A program made the translations under genes and the position numbers. The notes below the pieces were generated by a model. The model did no database searches and was not told where the DNA came from. It was given only the letters and a program-made list of their open reading frames with translations. From the NCBI RefSeq assembly GCF_014850975.1, contig NZ_JACXST010000001.1, positions 868,001 to 932,000 of the forward strand: a DNA stretch of 64,000 nucleotides, written 5' to 3'. Each line of letters begins with the position of its first letter. Position 1 is the first letter of the stretch. Positions 1 to 8,839 of the stretch are shown piece by piece. Source of the DNA: Methylomonas fluvii (GTDB lineage Bacteria > Pseudomonadota > Gammaproteobacteria > Methylococcales > Methylomonadaceae).

Positions 1-401
1 CCTGGGTGCACAGCGTTGATCGCCTAAAAATAGCCGAACGCCTCAGCGAGCAGCGTCCGGACTATTTGCCGCCGTTGAATATCTGTTTGCAAGTCAACAT
101 CAGTGACGAAGCCAGCAAGTCCGGCATTGAATTGGCCGATTTGCCGGCGCTGATCGAACAAGTCGGGACGCTGCCCAACTTGCGTTTGCGTGGGGTAATG
201 GCTATTCCGGAGCCGCAACAGGATTACCAAGCACAATGTCTGCCGTACCGCCGGCTGTATCAAGCAGTGGGGCAACTTGAGCGTCACGATCTCGATACTT
301 TTTCGTTTGGCATGAGTGGCGATTTACAGGCGGCGGTTGCCGAAGGCTCAACGCTGGTGCGGATAGGTACGGCGCTGTTCGGCGAGCGTCCTAGCCAATA
401 A
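1..401 (+). CDS. yggS: YggS/PLPBP-family PLP-binding protein, 3' part
   Basis: This is the C-terminal two thirds (about 133 residues) of a PLP homeostasis protein. The reading frame is already open at the left edge, so the true start lies outside the window. The visible part begins with the WVHSVDRLKIAERL segment of the YggS TIM barrel and continues through LQVNIS, LRGVMAIP and FSFGMSGDL, and ends with the LVRIGTALFG strand that binds the cofactor phosphate in this family. These proteins bind pyridoxal phosphate, have no known enzyme activity, and balance free PLP and amino or keto acid pools in the cytoplasm. In many Gammaproteobacteria yggS sits beside pilT and proC, which cannot be checked here. 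The next gene, argS, follows after 57 bases. Confidence 0.93.
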   Translation, partial: WVHSVDRLKIAERLSEQRPDYLPPLNICLQVNISDEASKSGIELADLPALIEQVGTLPNLRLRGVMAIPEPQQDYQAQCLPYRRLYQAVGQLERHDLDTFSFGMSGDLQAAVAEGSTLVRIGTALFGERPSQ

Positions 402-458
402 TTTGTTTTTAATGGATAATGGCGGCTATTTTCCGATAAATCCCCATTCTTCAACGCG

Positions 459-2216
459 ATGAAACAAAAGCTGGAATCCCTTTTACAACAAGCCGTTACA
501 GCCCTTAAAACTCAAGGTATTCTCGAAAACGATTTTATTGCGCAAATCAATTTAGAACGTACGCGCGATGTGCTGCATGGCGATTTCGCCACCAACCTGG
601 CAATGATGCTGGCCAAGCCGGCCAAACTTAATCCTAGACAACTGGCCGAAAAAATCGTCGCGGCGCTGCCGAATGACGCGCTAATCAGCAAGGTTGACAT
701 TGCTGGCCCCGGATTTATCAATTTCTTCATCAATCCCGACAGCCAGTTCCAGATTGTCAAACAGGTGCTCGACGCCGGAGCGGAGTTCGGCTCAAGCAAA
801 ATCGGAGTTGGCAAACGTGTCCAGGTCGAATTCGTTTCCGCCAATCCCACCGGGCCCTTGCATGTCGGCCATGGCCGCGGTGCTGCGTATGGTTCCGCTG
901 TAGCGGACTTGCTGGCTGCCGCCGGCTTTGAAGTCGAGCGCGAATACTATGTCAACGATGCCGGTCGGCAAATGGACATTCTCGCCACCAGCGTCTGGCT
1001 GCGTTATCTGGAAGCCTGCGGCGAAGTTTTACCGTTTCCAAGCAATGGCTATCGCGGCGAGTATGTCCGAGATATTTCCGCCAATTTGCATAAAAAGGCT
1101 GGTGACGCCTACCGCCGAGCCTCCACGCTAGTGATGGCTGATTTACCTGCCGATGAACCGCAGGGCGGCGATAAGGAAAAACACATTGATGCGCTGATAG
1201 ACCGAGCCAAAACCTTGCTCGGCGAGGCTTATAAGGAAGTGTTTCAAGCCGGTCTGGACGAAATCCTGGACGATATTAAAGACGACTTGGCCGAATTCGG
1301 CGTCAGCTATCAGCAGTGGTTTTCCGAGCGTTCGCTGATGGACGATCATTCCGTTGAGCAGGCTTTGCGGCGTCTGGATGCGGCCGGCTATCTTTACCAG
1401 CAGGAAGGTGCTACTTGGTTTGCCTCTAGCCGCCTGGGCGACGAAAAAGACAGAGTGGTCGTGCGCGATAACGGCCAGACCACCTATTTTGCTTCCGATA
1501 TTGCCTACCACATGCACAAGTTGGATCGGGGCTTCGATCAAATCGTCAACATCTGGGGTGCGGATCACCACGGTTATATTCCGCGCGTGAAAGCGGCGAT
1601 GCAAGCCTTGGGTGCCGACGAATCCAAACTGAAAGTATTGCTGGTGCAATTTGCGATCTTGTATCGCGGCGACGAGAAGGTGCAAATGTCGACCCGCTCC
1701 GGCGAGTTTGTCACCCTAAGGCAGCTGCGTAGCGAAGTGGGTAGAGATGCTTGCCGCTTCTTTTATGTGATGCGTAAATCCGAGCAACATATGGATTTCG
1801 ATTTGAAGCTAGCCACTTCCAGAAGCAACGAAAACCCGGTTTATTATGTGCAGTATGCGCATGCCCGGGTGTGCAGTGTGTTGCGCCAGCTCGACGAAAA
1901 AGGCCGGCAGCGCAATCCGCATTTGGGGATGGAGAACCTGAATCTGTTGACCGAAGAGCAGGAAGCCGCGTTACTGACTACACTTTCCAAGTACCCGGAA
2001 ACTTTGGAACGTGCTGCTGTGAATTACGAACCTCATCAATTGATTCATTACTTGCGTGAACTGGCCAATCAGTTCCACAGTTATTACAACGCACACCAGT
2101 TTCTGGTAGACGACGAAAAGCTTTGCAACGCGCGTATCAATTTGATTTGCGCCGTGAAGCAGGTATTGGTCAACGCCCTATCCCTATTGAAAATCAATGC
2201 ACCTGAAGCGATGTAA
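459..2216 (+). CDS. argS: Arginyl-tRNA synthetase
   Basis: Class I aminoacyl-tRNA synthetase, 585 residues, the usual length. It charges tRNA-Arg with arginine using ATP. The N-terminal Add1 domain (about residues 5-90) leads into the signature [17 protein letters not shown], whose HVGHG at residues 135-139 is the HIGH motif for ATP. The KMSKS counterpart is the degenerate MSTRSG at residue 410, as normal for ArgRS. The segment after [14 protein letters not shown] is the DALR anticodon-binding domain. No strong ribosome-binding site is visible before the ATG. The stop codon shares one base with the ATG of the next gene, so the two are probably translated in a coupled way. Confidence 0.98.
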   Translation: MKQKLESLLQQAVTALKTQGILENDFIAQINLERTRDVLHGDFATNLAMMLAKPAKLNPRQLAEKIVAALPNDALISKVDIAGPGFINFFINPDSQFQIVKQVLDAGAEFGSSKIGVGKRVQVEFVSANPTGPLHVGHGRGAAYGSAVADLLAAAGFEVEREYYVNDAGRQMDILATSVWLRYLEACGEVLPFPSNGYRGEYVRDISANLHKKAGDAYRRASTLVMADLPADEPQGGDKEKHIDALIDRAKTLLGEAYKEVFQAGLDEILDDIKDDLAEFGVSYQQWFSERSLMDDHSVEQALRRLDAAGYLYQQEGATWFASSRLGDEKDRVVVRDNGQTTYFASDIAYHMHKLDRGFDQIVNIWGADHHGYIPRVKAAMQALGADESKLKVLLVQFAILYRGDEKVQMSTRSGEFVTLRQLRSEVGRDACRFFYVMRKSEQHMDFDLKLATSRSNENPVYYVQYAHARVCSVLRQLDEKGRQRNPHLGMENLNLLTEEQEAALLTTLSKYPETLERAAVNYEPHQLIHYLRELANQFHSYYNAHQFLVDDEKLCNARINLICAVKQVLVNALSLLKINAPEAM

Positions 2217-2857
2217 TGGCCAGAGACTATAAGCACCGCGTTCAAAGCCCCAGTTACACCAATAGCCGCAGAAAGCCGAAAAAGTCCTCGGTCGCGCCTT
2301 GGCGTTGGTTACTGGTCATCGCGCTGATTGTAGCTTTTGGGGTGTTTTTGAACATGATCCGCAAAATGGTGCCGGAGTTGGTGGCAGGCAAGCCGGAGGC
2401 GGAAATCCCGCAAGTGGTGGAAAAGCTTAAGCAGGAATTACCGGTCAAACCGCAAGCTCAAGCGGCCGTTGAGCCGGAAAAGCCCGTGGAGCCGCCGCAA
2501 CCAGCGGAACCGGAAGAACCGCGGTACGATTTTTATACCATACTGCCACAAGCGGAAGTCGTGGTGCCTGACTACGAAATCAAAACCCGGGTACGCGAGC
2601 AACTGGTCGGCAAAACCAAGGCTGCCAAATACATTATGCAGGCCGGTTCCTTCCGGGAAGCCTCGGAAGCCGAGCGTCACAAGGCTAAGCTGGCGTCGCT
2701 CGGCATAGAGTCGCGGGTCGAAAAAGCTAAGGTCGGCAATGTTATCTGGCATCGCGTTAAGGTCGGTCCTTACGATAATCCCGCCAGCGTTTCCACGATT
2801 AAGGAATTGCTGCAGAAAAACGGCATCGGTGTGATTGTTACCGAAAGCGGTCAATAA
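2216..2857 (+). CDS. SPOR domain membrane protein (FtsN-like)
   Basis: Single-pass inner membrane protein of 213 residues. A short basic cytoplasmic end (RRKPKKSS) is followed by one membrane helix (about residues 28-46), a proline and glutamate-rich periplasmic linker, and a C-terminal SPOR domain (about 138-213, YIMQAGSFREASEAERHKAK). SPOR domains bind denuded glycan strands at the division septum. The same argS-SPOR protein order is common in Gammaproteobacteria, where the product is often annotated as FtsN or as a SPOR protein. I would not call it FtsN proper, because the essential FtsN helices cannot be recognised here. The start overlaps the argS stop codon (TAATG). Confidence 0.88.
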   Translation: MARDYKHRVQSPSYTNSRRKPKKSSVAPWRWLLVIALIVAFGVFLNMIRKMVPELVAGKPEAEIPQVVEKLKQELPVKPQAQAAVEPEKPVEPPQPAEPEEPRYDFYTILPQAEVVVPDYEIKTRVREQLVGKTKAAKYIMQAGSFREASEAERHKAKLASLGIESRVEKAKVGNVIWHRVKVGPYDNPASVSTIKELLQKNGIGVIVTESGQ

Positions 2858-3002
2858 GCGTTCAAAAAAATCCAGGGATTTGCCTGGCGTCGTTCAAGCA
2901 ATTCTCCAGCGCAATGCTGTGTATACTGCGGTAGTAAATTAGATTGACTGGCTTGCTGTTTTAAGCTCTGATAACTTCAACAATTACGAGAGGAGAGGTC
3001 TT

Positions 3003-3563
3003 ATGGTTAACAAAAAGACGATGGCGCTGATGGCTTTGGCGCTGATCATGCTGAGCGGTTGCAGCCGGGGTTTTCGGGCTAGCGAAGTCAAAGACGACGA
3101 TTTGGTCGAGGTAAGCTACGAGGCAGTCGATCAGCTCCTTCTCGATTTGCGCGAACCTTTGCCTAGAGGCAGTCTGGTGGTTATCAATTCGCTGGTTAAT
3201 GTCGGCGAACTCGAGCAAACACTGGCGTTTGGCCGAATTGTCTCCGATCAAATTTCTTCGGCCTTTCATCGTTCCGGTTACCGGGTGATGGGTATGGAGC
3301 TGCCTACCGAAATTTTTGCTAAAAACGAAGCCGGCATCCTGCAACTGCCTGATAAAACTAAGGAAGCTTTAAATAATGTCGGGGCTAAAGCGGTCGTCGT
3401 AGGATCATTTGCTCCTGGCTACAACAATGTCTATGTGTCGCTGAGGGTTGTGGACATCGCCAGTCAGAACGTGATTTCCTCCACCGACTATTCTGTGTCG
3501 ATGGGACCGGACGCCAAGGTTTTGGTTAAAAAACCGCCTGCACCCGCGCCCGCTAAGCCATAG
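3003..3563 (+). CDS. FlgO-like outer membrane lipoprotein
   Basis: 186-residue predicted lipoprotein. A signal peptide ends in the lipobox LSGC with Cys20 as the lipidation site. The mature part carries a FlgO-type domain (about residues 38-165): a helix YEAVDQLLLDL, a strand SLVVINSLVNV, then GRIVSDQISSAFHRSGYRVMG and the late strand AVVVGSFAPG. FlgO in Vibrio is an outer membrane protein needed for flagellar stability, but the domain also occurs in non-flagellar lipoproteins and no flagellar gene is near. The tail is rich in proline and alanine. A good Shine-Dalgarno (GAGAGGAGAGG) precedes the ATG. The exact role is unknown. Confidence 0.75.
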   Translation: MVNKKTMALMALALIMLSGCSRGFRASEVKDDDLVEVSYEAVDQLLLDLREPLPRGSLVVINSLVNVGELEQTLAFGRIVSDQISSAFHRSGYRVMGMELPTEIFAKNEAGILQLPDKTKEALNNVGAKAVVVGSFAPGYNNVYVSLRVVDIASQNVISSTDYSVSMGPDAKVLVKKPPAPAPAKP

Positions 3564-3577
3564 TACCCAACGAATAA

Positions 3578-3601
3578 GCGGATTGCCTGTTGGCAATCCG
3601 C
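3578..3601. terminator. Hairpin between convergent genes
   Basis: A perfect 10-bp inverted repeat (GCGGATTGCC / GGCAATCCGC, 4-base loop) lies between the ends of the FlgO-like gene and the asparaginase gene, which converge here. Neither side has a clear T-run, so this is probably a factor-assisted or weak bidirectional terminator. Confidence 0.55.
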
Positions 3602-3654
3602 TCCTCGCTACAGTGTAGCCGTCAGGCTTGACGCACTATAAAATCCAACCGTAA

Positions 3655-4671
3655 TTACAGCTGTTCGTAGGCCAAGTTCTGTGCCAAATACTCAGAAATT
3701 GCCTGCGGTGTGTCGAAATTGCTGTAAGCCAATAATAATTTGGCGTAAGCCACTTCCAACGACGTATTCCAGATCATTTCAGCGCCCATATCCAATAGCT
3801 CGCGAGTTGAGGCGTATGCGCTTTCCGAATATAGCGCCGGTGCCAGATAAATTTTGATGTCCTGCCTGGTGCAACGTTTGACGAATTCCACCAGGCTGTA
3901 TTGCTCTCCTGCTGCGGCAGAGGCGCAAGCCGTCCCGGAGTGATAGAGGTCGTGTAACACGGCATCGACCTTATCGAGATTGTAAGCAGCGTAATCCAGG
4001 CCTGGGTAAGGTCTGATCAATAATATTCGTTTGGAAAAGTTGGGTTTAAGCGCAATCGGCGAGCGAGTGCCGGGGGCCAAATTTTGCAGGGAGTGGAAGC
4101 GTCCGTTCTCGAAGCGCATCCAGGCCTGCGACTGCACGCTGACAAAGTCGCTACTTAAGGGCAGACAGGATGACAAGCGGCTGCCGAGATGAATCAGCAT
4201 CGCTTGGCCTGGATTGCGATAAGGCACGAACACGCCGGCCAGACCAATTTGACGGATAAATTCCACCGCACACAAAAAGTTCGCCACGCCGTTGGCTTGT
4301 GGGTTATCCAGCGGCAAATCGCTGGAAATCAAGAGTAGCGGGATCGACAAACCATTAAAATACAGGCTCAGCGCGGCGGCGCTAAAAGCCAGGCTGTCGG
4401 TGCCGTGGGTGACGATAATGCCGTCGAATTGTGTCAAATCCTGGGTTTCAATTGCAGCGATGATCTGTGGCCAGTGGCTGGGATGCAAGTTTTCGCTGAG
4501 AATCTGCACGGGTTGCAAAGTCTTGAAGTTAACCGAATCCGGTTTGGGGTCTTGTTCCGCAAAGCGTTGCAATAAACTAAAGCCGGCGTTGCCGTTAGTA
4601 TTGATGGTGTCGCCGCTAAGCTGCGAACCGATGGTGCCGCCGGTAAATACCAGCAGGATGTTTTTCTTCAT
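3655..4671 (-). CDS. ansA: L-asparaginase
   Basis: Asparaginase/glutaminase family enzyme of 338 residues that hydrolyses L-asparagine to aspartate and ammonia. The first catalytic threonine lies in the N-terminal FTGGTIGS motif (about residues 9-16). The second threonine-aspartate pair lies in THGTDSLAFSAAAL (about residues 88-101). There is no signal peptide and the length fits the cytoplasmic type I enzyme (AnsA), so a housekeeping cytoplasmic role is likely. The fold-level assignment is firm. Substrate preference (asparagine against glutamine or a modified substrate) cannot be settled from sequence. It is divergent from folA with 56 bases between the two start codons, so their promoters are close together or overlap. 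Confidence 0.92.
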   Translation of the reverse strand: MKKNILLVFTGGTIGSQLSGDTINTNGNAGFSLLQRFAEQDPKPDSVNFKTLQPVQILSENLHPSHWPQIIAAIETQDLTQFDGIIVTHGTDSLAFSAAALSLYFNGLSIPLLLISSDLPLDNPQANGVANFLCAVEFIRQIGLAGVFVPYRNPGQAMLIHLGSRLSSCLPLSSDFVSVQSQAWMRFENGRFHSLQNLAPGTRSPIALKPNFSKRILLIRPYPGLDYAAYNLDKVDAVLHDLYHSGTACASAAAGEQYSLVEFVKRCTRQDIKIYLAPALYSESAYASTRELLDMGAEMIWNTSLEVAYAKLLLAYSNFDTPQAISEYLAQNLAYEQL

Positions 4672-4727
4672 AAACGATGGTTTCTAGTATTATGTTTTGC
4701 TCACAAAGCCCATCTTAAACACTCCGC

Positions 4728-5273
4728 ATGAAAATATCACTGATCGTGGCGATGGCCAGCAATCGTGCCATTGGCCTGAACGGCCAAATGCCCTGGCATC
4801 TCTCGGCCGACTTGAAACGCTTCAAGCAAATCACCATGGGGTCGCCGATCTTGATGGGCCGTAAGACCTTCGAGGCCATCGGCCGGCCCTTGCCGGGACG
4901 GGAGAATATCATTATCAGCCGCGATCCGAGTTATCAACAGCCCGGTTGCCGGGTGTTTAGCGACATCGATAGCGTGTTGCAATGCTATTTGGATAGCCCA
5001 GAGCTATTCGTGATTGGCGGTGCCACCTTATATGAAGCCATGCTGGCGTATGCCGATTATTTGTATCTGACCGAAATCCATAAAACCTTCGAGGGCGATA
5101 CCTTTTTCCCGGAGATCGAGGCCGGGCAATGGCGGGAGCTTGCCAGAGAGGATGTTGAAAATGATCAAGCCGTTGATTTTAGCTACAGTTTTTTAAAGTT
5201 GGAAAACGTCCGGGCTGGCTTGAGTGGAGTGCTGGATTTTCGCGGGCGTTCAGGATTAGGTGTGTTGTCATAA
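4728..5273 (+). CDS. folA: Dihydrofolate reductase
   Basis: Cytoplasmic NADPH-dependent enzyme that reduces dihydrofolate to tetrahydrofolate. Hallmarks are visible in order: ISLIVAMASNRAIGLNGQMPWHL at the N-terminus with the substrate loop, the acidic active-site residue in the SADLKRFK helix, MGRKTFEAIGRPLPGR for NADPH binding, and the FVIGGATLYEAML motif of the second nucleotide-binding segment. The protein is 181 residues against about 160 for the usual chromosomal enzyme, the excess being a C-terminal tail after FSYSFLKLE. The last codons and the stop codon lie inside the Pho box that serves pstS, so gene end and regulatory site overlap. Confidence 0.97.
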   Translation: MKISLIVAMASNRAIGLNGQMPWHLSADLKRFKQITMGSPILMGRKTFEAIGRPLPGRENIIISRDPSYQQPGCRVFSDIDSVLQCYLDSPELFVIGGATLYEAMLAYADYLYLTEIHKTFEGDTFFPEIEAGQWRELAREDVENDQAVDFSYSFLKLENVRAGLSGVLDFRGRSGLGVLS

Positions 5274-5304
5274 AACTGTCACATTTGCTTCATACTATTG
5301 TCAC
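5265..5304 (+). promoter_or_regulatory. Pho box with four 11-bp-spaced repeats, upstream of pstS
   Basis: Four 7-mers with 4-bp A/T-rich spacers: TTGTCAT-AAAA-CTGTCAC-ATTT-GCTTCAT-ACTA-TTGTCAC. The PhoB consensus is two CTGTCAT repeats separated by 4 bp. Repeats 1, 2 and 4 match well and repeat 3 is weak. The site starts before the folA stop codon and ends 50 bases before the pstS ATG. PhoB activation of pstS under phosphate limitation is the natural inference. Confidence 0.85.
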
Positions 5305-5353
5305 GCTAGGTTGGCAATATGAATCTTAAGTTTTAAACATTTCGAGAAAATAT

Positions 5354-6343
5354 ATGAAAAATACATTCAAGCTGAAATCGCTGGTTTTAGGATTTGGTTT
5401 TGCATCGGCTGCTTTAGTCGGCGGCGAAGCTGTGGCGGCTCCCGCGACTTTGGACCCTGCTTTGCCCGAATACGCGGCAGCCAGCGGCGTGTCCGGCAAT
5501 ATCTCCAGCGTTGGCTCGGATACTTTAGCTAACTTGATGACCTTGTGGGCCGAAGAATTCGGCAAGATTTACCCCAACGTCAACATTCAGATTCAAGCAG
5601 CCGGTTCTTCGACCGCGCCGCCAGCTTTGACCGAAGGTACTGCTAATCTGGGCCCGATGAGCCGGAAAATGAAAGACAACGAAATCGACGATTTCGAAAG
5701 CAAATACGGATACAAACCCACTGCGGTGCCGGTTGCTATCGATGCGCTGGCGGTTTTCGTCAACAAGGATAACCCGGTTAAAGGCTTGAGCCTTCCGCAA
5801 GTGGATGCGATCTTGTCTTCAACCCGTAAATGCGGTTATGCCACTGACATCACCACCTGGGGTCAAGCCGGCTTGACGGGCGGATGGGCAAGCAAACCTA
5901 TTCAACTGTATGGCCGTAACTCAGTGTCCGGTACATACGGTTTCTTCAAAGATGAAGCCTTGTGCAAAGGTGATTTCAAAAGTAACGTCAACGAACAGCC
6001 GGGTTCCGCGTCGGTCGTACAATCGGTTACGACGTCTGCAAACGGTATTGGTTATTCCGGTATCGGTTACTCCACCTCGGGTGTAAAAGCCGTGCCTCTG
6101 GCATTGAAGGACGGCCAGCCGTTTGTTGAGGCTTCGCCTGAGAACGCTACATCAGGTGCTTATCCCCTGTCGCGTTTCTTGTACGTTTACGTCAACAAAA
6201 AACCTAACGAGCCGTTGGCACCGATGGAAAAAGAGTTCATCAAAATGGTGTTGTCTAAAACCGGCCAGCAAGTCGTGATCAAGGACGGCTACATTCCATT
6301 GCCAGCCAAGGCAGTCGAAAAAGCTTTGACTCTGATTCAGTAA
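5354..6343 (+). CDS. pstS: Phosphate ABC transporter, periplasmic binding protein PstS
   Basis: 329-residue secreted protein with a signal peptide ending near [11 protein letters not shown]. It follows the PstS fold: [20 protein letters not shown] at the start, the phosphate-binding [23 protein letters not shown] segment, [20 protein letters not shown], and [18 protein letters not shown] for the second half of the phosphate site. It captures phosphate in the periplasm and hands it to PstC/PstA. This is the longer variant (GSDTLANLM type) usual with the long PstC/PstA permeases, and differs from E. coli PstS. A Pho box lies directly upstream. A terminator follows before pstC, which would let pstS be made in excess over the permeases. 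Confidence 0.95.
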   Translation: MKNTFKLKSLVLGFGFASAALVGGEAVAAPATLDPALPEYAAASGVSGNISSVGSDTLANLMTLWAEEFGKIYPNVNIQIQAAGSSTAPPALTEGTANLGPMSRKMKDNEIDDFESKYGYKPTAVPVAIDALAVFVNKDNPVKGLSLPQVDAILSSTRKCGYATDITTWGQAGLTGGWASKPIQLYGRNSVSGTYGFFKDEALCKGDFKSNVNEQPGSASVVQSVTTSANGIGYSGIGYSTSGVKAVPLALKDGQPFVEASPENATSGAYPLSRFLYVYVNKKPNEPLAPMEKEFIKMVLSKTGQQVVIKDGYIPLPAKAVEKALTLIQ

Positions 6344-6466
6344 TTACATCAGCCAAGGATGCCTGATAAAGGGACAATTCTGCATGGATGCAGCAAGGGA
6401 TTGGCTAATACAAACAATGTCATTGCCCCTTTCGCCAAGTAATGGCGGATGATCTTGTATACTATC

Positions 6467-6500
6467 AAGCCGATAACTCTGCAGTTTTATCGGCTTTTTT
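6467..6500 (+). terminator. Rho-independent terminator between pstS and pstC
   Basis: Stem AAGCCGATAA / TTATCGGCTT with a 10-base loop, followed by further T residues. Its place inside the pst operon suggests partial termination, giving more pstS than permease transcript. Confidence 0.85.
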
Positions 6501-6559
6501 GTCTCTAAACGCGTTGTGATTGTTCGGCGCTGCTTTTTGTTAACCAACGATACCTTGTT

Positions 6560-8839
6560 ATGACTGAAGCCCATTCCACTCAAGCTAAAGCCACGCTGTT
6601 TCAGACGGCGACTAGTGAGCGCTATCAGCGTTGGCGGCTAGTAAAGGACAAAATGGTGGCTCGCGGCGTCGTAGCCGGCGGGTTGAGTATTATCCTGGCG
6701 GTGGTGTTAATCTTTTTTTATCTGCTGTATGTGGTATTTCCGATACTGCTGCCCTCTCATGCGGAAGTGGTCGGCCGTTACGACGTGCCCGAGCAGGCGC
6801 TGGGCAATACCGTTTTCCTGTCGATGGAAGAGCAGAACGAAGTGGCGGTGCGGTTTACCGACACCGGCAAAGCCATATTTTTTAGCGTTGCCACGGGCCA
6901 ACTCATTCGCGCGGATGCACTGCCTATCCCCGAGCAAGTACAAATTACCAGTTACGCGCACGGCGGTGTCGATAAAGGGGTAATCGCCTTTGGTTTATCA
7001 GATGGCCGTGCCGTGGTCGTCAAGCATGATTACAAATTGTCTTATCCCGGCGGCAAGCGGGTCATTACCCCCGCTATTCAATATCCCTTAGGCGCCGAAC
7101 CGCTGGTAGTGGATAAGCAAGGCCAGGCGCTCACCAAGTTGGCGGTGAAGTTAGGCGATAAAAACAGCACTTTGCTGGCTAAAACCGCTGATAACCGCAT
7201 GGTGCTGAGCAGTCTTAGTAAAAAAGAATCGCTGTTCGATGACGAAGGCACTTGGGAAGCCACCGACTCCGTGGTCGAAATGGCTGCGGATGACGTGGAT
7301 TTCATCCTGTTGGATAAAGAGTTGCGCAACCTCTACCTGGCCAGCCGTGCCGGGGATTTGACTGTGGTTGATATTCTCGACAAGAGCAAGCCCGAGATCA
7401 AACATAAACTTAATGTGCTGAACCAGGGCGTGCAAATCAGCAGCATGGAGTTTTTGAATGGCGACATTTCTCTGCTGATCGGCGATACCAGCGGCGTGAT
7501 GGCGCAATGGTCCATGGTCCGCGACCAGCAAAACCATTTCAGCATTGAAAAATTGCGAGCGTTTAAAGTATCCGACGCGCCGATTATTACCATCAATCCG
7601 GAACAGCGCCGCAAGGGTATGCTGGCGGCGGATGCCAACGGCGAGATCGGTATCTATAGTTCCACCGCCGAGCGGGAATTGATCAAGGAAAAAATCGCCG
7701 GCGGAAAGCCAGTTTCCGTCACCTTGTCGCCGCGCGCCAATGCAATGTTACTGCAAACCGAAGACGGCAAAATCAATCATTGGACTATCGAAAACGAACA
7801 TCCGGAAGTATCGTGGCGTTCGTTATGGCACAAGGTTTGGTACGAAAGTTATCCAAAACCGGATTACATCTGGCAATCCTCGGCGGCCAGCAACGATTTC
7901 GAACCGAAAATGAGCTTGACGCCGTTGGTTTTCGGCACCTTAAAAGCTTCGTTCTACGCGATGCTGATGGGTGTGCCGCTGGCTTTGTTTGGGGCGATTT
8001 ATACCGGCTATTTCATGGCGCCCAGTGTGCGTCAGTACGTAAAGCCAGGCGTGGAAATCATGGGCGCCTTGCCCACCGTTATTTTGGGCTTTTTAGCCGG
8101 CTTGTGGCTGGCGCCTTTCGTGGAAGCCAATCTCACCGGGATTTTTGCCTTATTGATGATTGTGCCACTGTCCGTGATGATTTTTGCCTATTTTTGGCAA
8201 TTCGTACCGGAACAAACCCGCCACAAAATCCCCGACGGTTGGGATGCGGTGGTGCTGATCCCGGTGGTGATATTCGGCGCCTGGCTGGCTTTTCAGTTAA
8301 GTCCGACTATCGAAGCCTTATGTTTTAAAGGTGATCTGCGCACCTGGATGCGCGAGGAATTTGGTATCGGTTACGATCAGCGCAACACCTTGGTCGTGGG
8401 TTTGGCGATGGGTTTTGCGGTCATTCCGATGATTTTCTCCATCGCCGAAGACGCAATTTTCAGTGTACCCAAGCATTTGACTACCGGCTCTTTGGCGCTG
8501 GGAGCTACACCCTGGCAAACCATGACCAAGGTGGTGTTGCTGACTGCCAGCCCCGGTATTTTCTCAGCAATCATGATCGGTTTCGGCCGTGCGGTGGGTG
8601 AGACGATGATCGTCCTGATGGCCACCGGCAATACCGCAGTGATGGATTTGAGCATCTTCCAGGGTCTGCGCACACTGTCGGCGAATATCGCGGTGGAAAT
8701 GCCGGAATCGGAAGTCAACAGCACCCACTATCGCGTATTGTTCCTGGCCGCCTTGGTATTGTTTATGTTCACTTTTGTAGTCAACACGCTGGCTGAAGTT
8801 ATTCGGCAGAATCTAAGACAAAAATACAGCTCATTATGA
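6560..8839 (+). CDS. pstC: Phosphate ABC transporter permease PstC, long form
   Basis: Inner membrane permease of 759 residues, more than twice E. coli PstC (319). One membrane helix (about residues 33-64) is followed by a periplasmic insertion of about 400 residues with repeated short strands (FLSMEEQNEVAVRFTD, FFSVATGQLIR, LYLASRAGDLTVVDIL, MEFLNGDISLLIGDTSG), which looks like a beta-propeller. The ABC permease domain proper starts near residue 455 (SLTPLVFGTLKASFYAM) with the EAA-like loop FSVPKHLTTGSLALGATPWQ facing PstB. Long PstC proteins are known in Pseudomonas and Vibrio. The function of the insertion is not established. The stop codon overlaps pstA (ATGA). Confidence 0.93.
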   Translation: MTEAHSTQAKATLFQTATSERYQRWRLVKDKMVARGVVAGGLSIILAVVLIFFYLLYVVFPILLPSHAEVVGRYDVPEQALGNTVFLSMEEQNEVAVRFTDTGKAIFFSVATGQLIRADALPIPEQVQITSYAHGGVDKGVIAFGLSDGRAVVVKHDYKLSYPGGKRVITPAIQYPLGAEPLVVDKQGQALTKLAVKLGDKNSTLLAKTADNRMVLSSLSKKESLFDDEGTWEATDSVVEMAADDVDFILLDKELRNLYLASRAGDLTVVDILDKSKPEIKHKLNVLNQGVQISSMEFLNGDISLLIGDTSGVMAQWSMVRDQQNHFSIEKLRAFKVSDAPIITINPEQRRKGMLAADANGEIGIYSSTAERELIKEKIAGGKPVSVTLSPRANAMLLQTEDGKINHWTIENEHPEVSWRSLWHKVWYESYPKPDYIWQSSAASNDFEPKMSLTPLVFGTLKASFYAMLMGVPLALFGAIYTGYFMAPSVRQYVKPGVEIMGALPTVILGFLAGLWLAPFVEANLTGIFALLMIVPLSVMIFAYFWQFVPEQTRHKIPDGWDAVVLIPVVIFGAWLAFQLSPTIEALCFKGDLRTWMREEFGIGYDQRNTLVVGLAMGFAVIPMIFSIAEDAIFSVPKHLTTGSLALGATPWQTMTKVVLLTASPGIFSAIMIGFGRAVGETMIVLMATGNTAVMDLSIFQGLRTLSANIAVEMPESEVNSTHYRVLFLAALVLFMFTFVVNTLAEVIRQNLRQKYSSL

